Assembly: GCA_002454335.1 (NCBI GenBank)
Contig: DKIP01000082.1
Span: forward strand, 1 to 6,330
Reading direction: 5' to 3'
DNA length: 6,330 bases
DNA from: Cytophagaceae bacterium UBA6715
Lineage (GTDB): Bacteria; Bacteroidota; Bacteroidia; Cytophagales; Spirosomataceae
Shown: in pieces, positions 1 to 6,330 of the stretch
Layout: each line of letters opens with the position of its first letter
How positions within the stretch are numbered: the stretch's first letter is position 1
Translations under genes and position numbers: made by a program
The notes under the pieces: generated by a model
The model's database searches: none
The model's input: the letters and a program-made list of their open reading frames with translations, nothing else
Told to the model about the DNA's origin: nothing

Positions 1-1781
1 GTCAAATCAGCTCCTGTCAACAAATTCTGCGATAGTAAAGCAAGATCTGAAATTTGCTTCGCTAAAGCTTTTTGCTCTTCTTCAGATTCCAAACTCGCTA
101 ATTTGCTAATCAAAGGATGATTCGCATTGACCGTGATATTATAGGTCGTAGGCATCGCCCCAAACATACCCATACCACCGCCGTTTTTCGACATTTCACT
201 CATGCGGCGCATAAATTCATTTTGGGTGACAATGGCCGGTAATTCGTCGGGTGACATCGCCTCTACAGCTACTAATTTTTGTTTATCATTTAGCGTTTCT
301 TCGAAGACTTTCTTGACACTTTCTTTTTGGGTGTCACTCAGAACGGCTTCTAAGTTGATTCCGGTATCGATTAATTTATCAATTCGGTCTGCATCTACAC
401 GCTTCCATTGGGTTTTCTCCAATTTGGCTTCCATGGCTTGAATGAAATGACTATCGATTAAGGAATCCAGTCGTAATACCGAGTACTCTTTTTGTTTGGC
501 GGATTGAATAAAGGCATCTTGCTGTTGTTCGTCAGTCGTATAGAGATAAACTTTGTTGCCATCTTTATCCGTTTGTGCTGCCTGAACCTCTTCAGCGTAT
601 TCGTCTAACGTGAAATATTTGTTATTCGTATCTTGAACTAAACAAAAATTTGTCGCGCGTTCCATGAATTTCTCATCGGAAATCATCCCATATTTGACGA
701 ATAAGCCAATGTTCGCGAATTTCTCTTCGAATGCCGCGCGGTCTGCCTTAAATAGGTCGGCCAATTTATCCGCGACTTTTTTCGTGATATACGAATTGAT
801 TTTTTTGACATTTGAATCTGCCTGTAAGAAAGAACGCGAAACGTTCAAGGGAATATCGGGTGAGTCAATGACTCCGTGCAATAACATCAAGAATTCGGGA
901 ACGATGTCTTTAACTTCGTCAGTTATGAACACTTGACGGCTGTATAATTGGATCTTTTCGCGCTGTAGCTGCATTTCATTTTTCACTTTCGGGAAGTATA
1001 AAATACCCGTTAGATTAAATGGATAATCCACATTTAAATGAATCCAGAATAAGGGTTTTTCTTGCATCGGATACAATTCATCGTAGAATTGTAGGTAATC
1101 GTCATCTGTTAAATCGGAAGGGGATTTTGTCCAAATTGGATTTGGATTATTAATGATTTTCTCCTGAAATTCAATTGGCATCGGTAAAAACTTGCCATAC
1201 TTTTCCAAGATGGATTTCAAGCGATATTCTTCCAAGAATTCCTCGGAATCTTCCGCGATGTGTAGAATAATATCCGTTCCCCGTGTTTTCTTTTTGGCTG
1301 AGCTAATCGAATATTCAGTTGAACCATCGCAAATCCAACGAGCTGCCTCGGCGCCATCTTGGTAGGATTTCGAAATGATTTCCACTTCTTTGGCAACCAT
1401 GAACGCGGAATAGAATCCTAAGCCAAAATGACCGATGATTCCTTTGTCCTCACCTTGATCTTTGTATTTCTCCACAAATTCTGTGGCGCCTGAGAAGGCG
1501 ATTTGATTAATGTATTTTTTTATTTCTTCAGCTGTCATCCCGATTCCGTTGTCGGAAATCGTGATTGTTTTCTTGTCTTTGTCGAAGCTTACCTGCACTT
1601 TTAATTCACCCAATTCGCCATTGAATTCGCCAATAGAGCTCAATCGCTTGATTTTTTGGGTGGCGTCTACCGCATTGGAAACCAACTCACGAAGGAAAAT
1701 CTCGTGGTCCGAATAGAGAAATTTCTTAATAATTGGGAAGATGTTCTCAGTGTGAATGGAGATGTTACCTGTTTCTTTCAT
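1..1781 (-). CDS. htpG: Molecular chaperone HtpG (bacterial Hsp90), C-terminal end cut by the window edge
   Basis: Cytosolic ATP-dependent chaperone that remodels client proteins, usually with DnaK. I read 593 uninterrupted codons from the ATG at 1779-1781 to the left edge. The N-terminal GHKL ATPase domain (about residues 1-210) shows RELVSNAVDA, with E32 and N36 matching the catalytic Glu and Mg/ATP-contacting Asn of Hsp90. It also shows DNGIGM (77-82, D77 contacting adenine) and the lid motif GHFGLGFYSAF starting at G117. The middle domain has GVIDSPDIPLNVSRSFLQ, whose R316 matches the ATP-sensing catalytic-loop Arg. The C-terminal dimerisation region contains a Gly/Met-rich loop (GGG at 534-536) followed by GMFGAMP. 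The reading ends in LLTGADL, a stretch that lies close to the end in family members, so probably only some 10-20 residues are missing. No Shine-Dalgarno sequence is visible. The gene is divergent from the PorP/SprF-like gene. The family assignment is very secure. Confidence 0.97.
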   Translation of the reverse strand, partial: MKETGNISIHTENIFPIIKKFLYSDHEIFLRELVSNAVDATQKIKRLSSIGEFNGELGELKVQVSFDKDKKTITISDNGIGMTAEEIKKYINQIAFSGATEFVEKYKDQGEDKGIIGHFGLGFYSAFMVAKEVEIISKSYQDGAEAARWICDGSTEYSISSAKKKTRGTDIILHIAEDSEEFLEEYRLKSILEKYGKFLPMPIEFQEKIINNPNPIWTKSPSDLTDDDYLQFYDELYPMQEKPLFWIHLNVDYPFNLTGILYFPKVKNEMQLQREKIQLYSRQVFITDEVKDIVPEFLMLLHGVIDSPDIPLNVSRSFLQADSNVKKINSYITKKVADKLADLFKADRAAFEEKFANIGLFVKYGMISDEKFMERATNFCLVQDTNNKYFTLDEYAEEVQAAQTDKDGNKVYLYTTDEQQQDAFIQSAKQKEYSVLRLDSLIDSHFIQAMEAKLEKTQWKRVDADRIDKLIDTGINLEAVLSDTQKESVKKVFEETLNDKQKLVAVEAMSPDELPAIVTQNEFMRRMSEMSKNGGGMGMFGAMPTTYNITVNANHPLISKLASLESEEEQKALAKQISDLALLSQNLLTGADL

Positions 1782-1871
1782 GTTTAATTGAGATTAAAAA
1801 TCATAAATTTGGAATCCGATGGTTCAAATCTTAATCCAAAACCTTTCGGAATGTCATATTGTCAGTTTTGT
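1782..1871. other. Divergent intergenic region between htpG and the PorP/SprF-like gene
   Basis: These 90 bases separate two divergent start codons and must hold both promoters unless those lie inside the coding regions. On the plus strand there is one exact TAnnTTTG match (listed separately). On the minus strand the best candidate for htpG is TAAGATTTG (plus coordinates 1825-1833), which has three rather than two spacer bases and no well-placed TTG upstream, so I do not call it. I see no CIRCE-like inverted repeat (the HrcA heat-shock operator) here. Confidence 0.6.
1804..1811 (+). promoter_or_regulatory. Candidate -7 element (TAnnTTTG) for the PorP/SprF-like gene
   Basis: TAAATTTG matches the Bacteroidota housekeeping -7 consensus TAnnTTTG at every fixed position. 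The usual TTG near -33 is poor: the right spacing falls on ATG at 1780-1782 (21-base spacer), which is part of the htpG start region, while a true TTG at 1788-1790 is only 13 bases away. If used, transcription would begin near 1816-1819 and give a leader of roughly 55 bases before the chosen start at 1872. This supports the 1872 start, because a longer reading from 1788 would begin upstream of the transcript. A short AT-rich motif can occur by chance. Confidence 0.35.
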
Positions 1872-2789
1872 ATGCGGAAATTCTTTTTTTTATTGTGTTT
1901 GAGTTTGCCAATTTTCGCCCAGCAAGAATCCCTGCGCATGGTCTACCCATTCATGCCCTTGGGAATCAATCCCGCCATGGCAGGTGGCAAAGGCGTCGCC
2001 TCAATGACGGGGATTTATCGGAAAAAGCCTCTGTTTCAAGGTGGGATTACGAATACGGCATCGTCCCAACAATATTTTAGTTTCGATATGCCAATCGCTC
2101 AAGAGAAAGGGGGAATCGGATTTTTGGCTTATAATACCGATCAGTCTTATGCATTGGTTTCAGGTGGAATTGCAGCTAATTTAGGCTTAGCGGCAGTTGC
2201 TGCTAAAAACATTGCTTGGGGTAGGGGGAACAATATTCGAATCGGTTTGCAAGCTGGGTTGAATCAATACCCTATCATCGGGAAAAGTGGCACAAGTGTG
2301 CTAGGTGGTCATTACGGGTGGGGCCTGCAATATGAGCGCGCGGATTTACAAGTAGGCGTTAGTTCACCTGCGAATTCCTTCGAATCGAGTTATGGGTCAT
2401 TGAATAAGCCTTTGTATCTGACTGGGCAATACATTTTACATGTTTCTCAGCATACCTTAAAGTTGGGGACGCTTATTCGAAGCCAACAAGAATCCACGAA
2501 AGCGGATTATTATGCGGTGTTTTGGATGAAGGAAAAGCTGGGTCTAGGAATTTGGTATCAAGAAACTGGGTCAGAACTAGGCTCTAAAGCTTTGTTAGGA
2601 AGTTTAGAAGTGGCCTTGGGAAAGAATTTTCGGGTGGGATATGCGTATGATTTTTTAGGAGAATCAACCGCCTATTATCCTGCTGGATTTGGATCTAGCG
2701 CATCTACCGAGCGCGCGGGTTTTCATCAATTATTCATTCGTTACGAAATTGATTTGGGCAACGGAAAAATTGCAGAATTCCGGCACTAA
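1872..2789 (+). CDS. PorP/SprF family type IX secretion-associated outer-membrane protein
   Basis: A 305-residue protein, in the usual size range of the PorP/SprF family. These outer-membrane barrel proteins are linked to type IX secretion, attachment of secreted adhesins, or gliding. The chosen ATG gives a clean signal peptide, MRKFFFLLCLSLPIFA, with likely cleavage before QQ. An upstream ATG at 1851 would only add MSYCQFC ahead of it, and a TTG at 1788 would bury the signal peptide. The mature start carries the family hallmark region: MVYPFMPLGINPAMAGGKG (residues 23-41; the family usually has NPAxxG) followed by the segment around TGIYRKKP. The remainder is alternating, glycine- and aromatic-rich segments typical of a beta-barrel, such as GGIGFLAYN, LGLGIWYQE and FRVGYAYDFLG, and closes with HQLFIRYEIDLG, a typical barrel-ending strand. 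No large adhesin gene or other type IX component lies beside it in the window, so its specific partner is unknown. Family call is good; exact role is not determined. Confidence 0.85.
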   Translation: MRKFFFLLCLSLPIFAQQESLRMVYPFMPLGINPAMAGGKGVASMTGIYRKKPLFQGGITNTASSQQYFSFDMPIAQEKGGIGFLAYNTDQSYALVSGGIAANLGLAAVAAKNIAWGRGNNIRIGLQAGLNQYPIIGKSGTSVLGGHYGWGLQYERADLQVGVSSPANSFESSYGSLNKPLYLTGQYILHVSQHTLKLGTLIRSQQESTKADYYAVFWMKEKLGLGIWYQETGSELGSKALLGSLEVALGKNFRVGYAYDFLGESTAYYPAGFGSSASTERAGFHQLFIRYEIDLGNGKIAEFRH

Positions 2790-2830
2790 GTAATTGTGTG
2801 ATTTCTTTGACTTTGGTAGGATATAATTGT

Positions 2831-2874
2831 AATAAATAAAGAATTTTTTAATGCTTGAATAAATAGGATTTTTT
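2831..2874. repeat. Imperfect AT-rich direct repeat
   Basis: AATAAATA followed shortly by a six-T run occurs twice, at 2831-2849 and 2858-2874, 27 bases apart. GGATTTTTT of the second copy recurs at 2955-2963. Both units are low-complexity and may be coincidental in such an AT-rich region. Confidence 0.3.
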
Positions 2875-2887
2875 CCAAAGAAATTTG
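2855..2887 (+). promoter_or_regulatory. Weak candidate promoter for sucAB
   Basis: TTG at 2855-2857 is followed after 22 bases by GAAATTTG at 2880-2887, which differs from the Bacteroidota -7 consensus TAnnTTTG only at its first base. It is the only pairing in this intergenic region with both elements near the expected spacing. TATAATTG at 2822-2829 is an equally close -7 match but lacks a well-placed TTG. If used, the sucA leader would be roughly 145 bases and would include both inverted repeats. Confidence 0.2.
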
Positions 2888-2901
2888 TGCTCTTATATGG
2901 T

Positions 2902-2930
2902 ATAAAATCCTCCAAATTGTTGGGTTTTAT
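2902..2930. repeat. Inverted repeat, 9-base arms
   Basis: ATAAAATCC (2902-2910) can pair with GGGTTTTAT (2922-2930) across an 11-base loop, with one G-U pair as plus-strand RNA. It lies 112 bases after the stop of the PorP/SprF-like gene and lacks a following T-run on the plus strand, so it is not a standard intrinsic terminator. It could be an inefficient terminator, a leader structure of sucA, or chance. Confidence 0.3.
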
Positions 2931-3012
2931 TGCCAAGAGTGTATTAAATTGCGAGGATTTTTTTCGCGAGAATTAAATCTACCTAAACCAAAACAATAAC
3001 GTTTGAAACTTT

Positions 3013-3031
3013 TTCTAGTCGACGGCTAGAA
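3013..3031 (+). promoter_or_regulatory. Hairpin immediately upstream of the sucA start codon
   Basis: TTCTAGTC (3013-3020) pairs with GGCTAGAA (3024-3031) over the three-base loop GAC. This gives an eight-pair stem with one U-G pair, or six perfect pairs around a seven-base loop. It ends nine bases before the ATG at 3041, occupying the place where a ribosome-binding site would sit, and is followed by TTTT. It may influence translation initiation or transcript stability. The structure is visible; any regulatory role is inference. Confidence 0.45.
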
Positions 3032-3040
3032 TTTTACATT

Positions 3041-5764
3041 ATGGATCCATTTTCCTACGTTGCTAATGCTGATACACAGGTCATCGCCGACTTGTATGAA
3101 GCATATAAACAAGACCCTAATTCCGTAGACAGCTCTTGGAGAGATTTCTTCAAGGGATTCGATTTTTCACAAACCTGGTTAACAGATGCGCCGGTGGGCA
3201 ATGCTGCAGATTCTGCGCATGTTCAAAAGGAAATGGCAGTTATCTCGCTGATTAAAGCATTCCGTTCTCGTGGACATTTATTGTCGAAGACAAATCCAGT
3301 TCGTGCGCGCAAGGACCGTCAGCCTCGTTTAGGTTTGACTGATTATGCACTTTCTGATGCTGACTTAGATACGGTATTTCAAGCGGGTGTTTTCTTGGGA
3401 ATCGGACCTGCGACCTTGCGTCAAATTCAAGATGCTTTGCACAAAATTTACGCGGGAACTATCGGTTTTGAATATTCGTATATCCGTGAGGTAGCTACCA
3501 AAGAATGGTTGCGTAACAAAATTGAAAAAGAAGCTTTGTCTTTCAATCCCTCGATTGAAAAGAAAAAACATATCCTTCAGAAATTGAACGAAGCAGTCGT
3601 TTTCGAGAATTTCTTAGGAACAAAATACTTAGGCCAAAAGCGTTTCGGACTTGAAGGTGGTGAATCAACCATCGCGGGTTTGGATGCGATTATTAATAAA
3701 TCGGCCGATTTAGGTGTCAAAGAAGCCATGATTGGTATGGCACACCGTGGTCGTTTGAACGTATTGGCGAACATTATGCACAAATCTTACGAAGCGATCT
3801 TTGATGGTTTCGAAGGAAATGTGCCTGATGAAATTCATGGTGATGGTGACGTGAAATACCACTTGGGGTATTCATCCAAACATATCTCACCAAACGGTAG
3901 TGAAATTTCCTTGAAATTAGCCCCCAATCCATCGCATTTAGAGGCGGTAAATCCTTTGGTAGAAGGTTTTTGTCGGGCAACGGCAGATGCCCATTATGCA
4001 GGTGATTCCTCGAAAGTATTGCCTATTTTGATTCACGGGGATGCGGCGGTCGCTGGCCAAGGTATCGTCTATGAAGTGACCCAAATGGCGAAATTGAAAG
4101 GTTATTCAACGGGTGGAACGATCCACTTTGTGATTAATAACCAAGTAGGTTTTACGACGGATTTTGAAGATGCACGATCTGCGATTTATTGCACGGATGT
4201 TGCCAAAATTATTGACGCACCCGTATTCCACGTGAATGGAGATGATCCTGAAGCGGTTGTATTTGTATCTCGTATCGCCGCAGAGTTCCGCCAAGAGTTT
4301 GGTCGGGATGTGTTTGTGGATATGGTTTGCTACCGTCGGAATGGACATAACGAATCTGATGAGCCTCGTTTTACCCAGCCTACCTTGTATGCCAACATTA
4401 CGAATCACCCGAATCCACGCGAGATCTATACACAGAAATTGATCAAGCAAGGAGAAATCGAAGCGAAGTTAGCGGAGCAAATGGACGCCGAGTTCAAAGC
4501 CGAGTTGCAAGCACGTTTGGATTTGGTAAAACAAAAAGTTCGCCCTCCGTATATCCCATTGAAATTGGATAATGCTTGGTCAGCATTACGTTACTCAACG
4601 GAAAAAGATTTCGAAAAATCGCCAAATACGGCTATTTCAAAAGCGACCGTTGATCAGGTAGCGAAAGCCATCACAACCTTACCGAAAGGCTTCGTGGCTT
4701 TGAAACAAATTGAAAAAGTAATTGCTGACCGTAAAGTTTTCTTTGAAAAAGGAGAATTGAACTGGGCTACCGCTGAATTATTAGCTTATGGTTCTTTATT
4801 GGTTGAAGGAAAAGCAGTTCGTTTGTCGGGTCAAGACGTTCAACGTGGTACCTTCTCGCATCGTCATGCCGTATTGCATGATGCAAACACGAACGAGAAT
4901 TACAGTTCATTAAATCATATCTCGGATAAGCAGGAAAAAGCCCAAATCTACAATTCATTATTGTCGGAATACGGCGTTTTGGGTTATGAGTTTGGTTATG
5001 CCTTAGCGAATCCGAATGCTTTGGTTATCTGGGAAGCACAGTTTGGGGATTTTGCCAATGGCGCTCAAACGATGATTGACCAATTCGTTTCTTCACACGA
5101 ATCGAAGTGGGGGACTCAAAATGGTTTGGTGATGTTGTTGCCGCATGGTTATGAGGGACAAGGGCCAGAGCACTCAAATGCTCGTCCGGAACGTTTCTTA
5201 CAATTAGCCGCGGAGAATAATATGGTCATTGCCAATTTGACAACACCAGCCAATATTTTCCATGCCTTGCGTCGCCAGTTAACTTGGGAATTCCGCAAGC
5301 CATTGGTTGTGATGTCGCCTAAGTCGATTTTCCGTCATCCCAAAGTTGTTTCGAAAATGGATGCCTTTACAAAAGGTTCATTCCAGGAAGTGATTGGAGA
5401 TGAATTTGCCGACAAAGCGAAAGTAAAACGTGTGTTGATCTGTTCGGGTAAAGTTTATTTTGATTTATTAGATCGTCAAGAAAAAGACAAGCGTAAGGAT
5501 GTTGCCATTATCCGTTTGGAGCAATTGCATCCATTCCCAACAAAGCAAGTGGAAGCAGAATTAGCGAAATACAAGTCAGCTGAAGTATTCTACGTGCAAG
5601 AAGAACCGGAAAACATGGGCTATTGGTCGTATGTGATTCGTGAGTTTGGTTGGTCACGTTTCAGCAAATTAGTGGCACGTAAGAAATCGGCCTCACCGGC
5701 GACAGGATTCTTGAAGGTGCATGGAGAGGAGCAGGCAGCATTGATAAACAGAGCATTTGAATAA
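3041..5764 (+). CDS. sucA: 2-oxoglutarate dehydrogenase E1 component (thiamine diphosphate-dependent)
   Basis: Complete 907-residue E1o. It decarboxylates 2-oxoglutarate on thiamine diphosphate and reductively succinylates the lipoyl group of E2 (SucB) in the TCA cycle. The N-terminus has the conserved E1o segment LYEAYKQDPNSVDSSWRDFF (18-37), implicated in docking to the complex. The catalytic core shows GMAHRGRLN (232-240, His235) and APNPSHLEAVNPLVEGF (294-310, His299), both typical active-site histidine regions of E1o. The cofactor site follows: GDAAVAGQGIVYE (333-345) with the NN pair at 366-367, fitting the thiamine diphosphate GD...NN motif, then GDDPEA and RRNGHNESDEP (432-442). The second half carries GTFSHRHAVLHD (603-614), WEAQFGDFANGAQ (664-676) and HGYEGQGPEHSNARPERFLQ (702-721). 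The C-terminus has LEQLHPFP and VQEEPENMGYW (852-862). Length is close to that of E. coli SucA (933). No key residue is missing. It is followed nine bases later by sucB and probably shares its transcript. Confidence 0.98.
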   Translation: MDPFSYVANADTQVIADLYEAYKQDPNSVDSSWRDFFKGFDFSQTWLTDAPVGNAADSAHVQKEMAVISLIKAFRSRGHLLSKTNPVRARKDRQPRLGLTDYALSDADLDTVFQAGVFLGIGPATLRQIQDALHKIYAGTIGFEYSYIREVATKEWLRNKIEKEALSFNPSIEKKKHILQKLNEAVVFENFLGTKYLGQKRFGLEGGESTIAGLDAIINKSADLGVKEAMIGMAHRGRLNVLANIMHKSYEAIFDGFEGNVPDEIHGDGDVKYHLGYSSKHISPNGSEISLKLAPNPSHLEAVNPLVEGFCRATADAHYAGDSSKVLPILIHGDAAVAGQGIVYEVTQMAKLKGYSTGGTIHFVINNQVGFTTDFEDARSAIYCTDVAKIIDAPVFHVNGDDPEAVVFVSRIAAEFRQEFGRDVFVDMVCYRRNGHNESDEPRFTQPTLYANITNHPNPREIYTQKLIKQGEIEAKLAEQMDAEFKAELQARLDLVKQKVRPPYIPLKLDNAWSALRYSTEKDFEKSPNTAISKATVDQVAKAITTLPKGFVALKQIEKVIADRKVFFEKGELNWATAELLAYGSLLVEGKAVRLSGQDVQRGTFSHRHAVLHDANTNENYSSLNHISDKQEKAQIYNSLLSEYGVLGYEFGYALANPNALVIWEAQFGDFANGAQTMIDQFVSSHESKWGTQNGLVMLLPHGYEGQGPEHSNARPERFLQLAAENNMVIANLTTPANIFHALRRQLTWEFRKPLVVMSPKSIFRHPKVVSKMDAFTKGSFQEVIGDEFADKAKVKRVLICSGKVYFDLLDRQEKDKRKDVAIIRLEQLHPFPTKQVEAELAKYKSAEVFYVQEEPENMGYWSYVIREFGWSRFSKLVARKKSASPATGFLKVHGEEQAALINRAFE

Positions 5765-5773
5765 TCGAATATT

Positions 5774-6330
5774 ATGGCTATAGAAATGAAAGTGCCCGCT
5801 GTGGGCGAGTCAATCACGGAAGTAACGGTTGCTACTTGGAACAAGAAAGAAGGCGACCACGTGAAATTGGATGAGGTATTGTGCGAACTTGAGTCGGACA
5901 AAGCCACATTTGAATTGCCAGCTGAGGCTGAAGGTATTTTGCACATTGTGGCAAAAGAAGGCGATGTTTTGCCGATCGGTGCAGTCATTTGCACGATTGA
6001 AGCGGGCGGTGCAACAGCATCCGTAACCGTGGCAGACGCAGCTCCAGCAGCCGTTGCCGCTCCTGCACCTGCAGCAGCGCCTGCATCTGCAGCAGGCCCA
6101 ACGAGCGTTTTGGAAGTTAAAGTTCCGGCGGTTGGTGAGTCGATTTCAGAAGTTACTGTTTCGGTTTGGAACAAGAAATCAGGGGATGTTGTTTCCTTGG
6201 ATGAGGTTCTTTGCGAATTAGAATCCGATAAAGCAACCTTCGAATTGCCAGCAGAATCAGCGGGTGTGTTAGAAGTCATTGCCCAACCAGGTTCTGTTGT
6301 ACCGATCGGAGGTTTGCTAGCGAAAATCAC
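5774..6330 (+). CDS. sucB: 2-oxoglutarate dehydrogenase E2 (dihydrolipoyllysine succinyltransferase), N-terminal part with two lipoyl domains
   Basis: The visible 185 codons run off the right edge without a stop. E2o accepts the succinyl group from E1 on lipoyl-lysine and transfers it to CoA. The protein starts MAIEMKVPAVGESITEVTV, the classic lipoyl-domain opening. Lipoyl domain 1 covers about residues 1-78, with the lipoylation site at K43 in LESDKATFELPAE. An Ala/Pro-rich flexible linker follows (about 79-110). Then comes a second lipoyl domain from about 111, with K153 in an identical motif exactly 110 residues later. Most characterised SucB proteins, such as that of E. coli, have a single lipoyl domain; two or more are common in pyruvate dehydrogenase E2. 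The adjacent sucA supports E2o rather than E2p, but the substrate-determining catalytic domain lies outside the window. The ATG is nine bases after the sucA stop, with no Shine-Dalgarno sequence, as is usual in Bacteroidota. Confidence 0.93.
   Translation, partial: MAIEMKVPAVGESITEVTVATWNKKEGDHVKLDEVLCELESDKATFELPAEAEGILHIVAKEGDVLPIGAVICTIEAGGATASVTVADAAPAAVAAPAPAAAPASAAGPTSVLEVKVPAVGESISEVTVSVWNKKSGDVVSLDEVLCELESDKATFELPAESAGVLEVIAQPGSVVPIGGLLAKI
5786..6256 (+). repeat. Intragenic duplication: two lipoyl-domain copies within sucB
   Basis: Codons 5-51 (5786-5926) and 115-161 (6116-6256) encode 47-residue segments that are identical at 40 positions by direct comparison. Of those 40 conserved residues, 23 use different codons in the two copies, so the duplication is not recent at the DNA level. 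The differences are MxV, TxS, AxS, TxV, ExS, HxV and KxS, mostly on one side of the lipoylation motif; the stretch LDEVLCELESDKATFELPAE is unchanged. Confidence 0.9.

Larger units (their letters stand above)
2790..3040. other. AT-rich intergenic region before sucA
   Basis: These 251 bases contain no convincing open reading frame. A 68-codon minus-strand frame (2730-2936) overlaps the end of the PorP/SprF-like gene and has a low-complexity Asn/Lys/Ile/Tyr-rich product, so I treat it as chance. The region holds an imperfect direct repeat of AATAAATA plus a T-run (2831-2874), an inverted repeat (2902-2930), and a hairpin just before the sucA start (3013-3031). It must contain the 3' end of the upstream transcript and the sucAB promoter, unless the genes are co-transcribed. 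No exact TAnnTTTG motif is present. Confidence 0.6.

Noticed and set aside
202..936. Two plus-strand frames (202-441 and 664-936) inside the htpG region
   Set aside because: They are antisense to an unbroken and highly conserved htpG reading frame, and their Ser/Phe-rich products look like complements of acidic coding sequence.
1825..1833. Minus-strand TAAGATTTG as an htpG -7 element
   Set aside because: It has three spacer bases instead of two, and no TTG lies at the expected -33 distance; support is too weak to annotate.
1788..1871. TTG-initiated N-terminal extension of the PorP/SprF-like protein
   Set aside because: It would place 28 extra residues before an evident signal peptide and start upstream of the only good -7 element; the ATG at 1872 is a better start.
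2807..2827. TTGACT and TATAAT resembling a sigma-70 promoter
   Set aside because: The two boxes are only nine bases apart, far too close for a -35/-10 pair, and the Enterobacteria-type consensus is not the usual one in Bacteroidota.
2730..2936. 68-codon minus-strand frame over the end of the PorP/SprF-like gene
   Set aside because: Low-complexity product from AT-rich intergenic DNA, with overlap into a real gene and no motif.
4106..4450. 114-codon minus-strand frame within sucA
   Set aside because: It lies wholly antisense to the conserved cofactor-binding core of E1o and resembles no family; it is a codon-use shadow.
5620..6330. Open 236-codon minus-strand frame opposite the end of sucA and all visible sucB
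   Set aside because: It is antisense to two unmistakable genes, its product is Ala/Thr/Ser-rich with an internal repeat that merely mirrors the two lipoyl domains, and it has no recognisable domain.
1..6330. Mobile element, CRISPR array, tRNA/rRNA, toxin-antitoxin or defence system
   Set aside because: I looked for terminal inverted repeats, regularly spaced repeats, RNA-gene signatures and accessory protein motifs and saw none; the window is filled by four recognisable genes.

Overview
The window looks like chromosomal DNA of a Bacteroidota bacterium, most likely of the order Cytophagales. The reasons are a PorP/SprF-family outer-membrane protein (a family tied to the Bacteroidota type IX secretion system), Bacteroidota-style HtpG and SucA proteins, no convincing Shine-Dalgarno sequence before any of the four starts, and a TAnnTTTG-type promoter element. 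The order is inferred from protein character only; no search was run.

Layout: (1) 1-1781, minus strand: htpG (Hsp90 chaperone), complete at its N-terminus and cut by the left edge a few residues before its expected end. (2) 1782-1871: a short divergent intergenic region. (3) 1872-2789, plus strand: a PorP/SprF-like secreted outer-membrane protein of 305 residues. (4) 2790-3040: a 251-base AT-rich intergenic region with two inverted repeats, one of them ending nine bases before the next start codon. (5) 3041-5764, plus strand: sucA, complete 2-oxoglutarate dehydrogenase E1. (6) 5774-6330, plus strand: start of sucB, the E2 succinyltransferase, cut by the right edge after most of two tandem lipoyl domains.

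sucA and sucB are separated by nine bases and almost certainly form one transcription unit. Their products are two components of the same TCA-cycle complex, in which E1 decarboxylates 2-oxoglutarate on thiamine diphosphate and passes the succinyl group to the lipoyl arms of E2. htpG and the PorP/SprF-like gene are transcribed divergently and have no obvious functional link to each other or to the TCA genes.

I see no mobile element, CRISPR array, tRNA, rRNA or clearly new system. The points most worth a second look are the double lipoyl domain of SucB, the hairpin just upstream of the sucA start codon, and the isolated PorP/SprF-like gene. These are modest observations in an otherwise ordinary housekeeping region.
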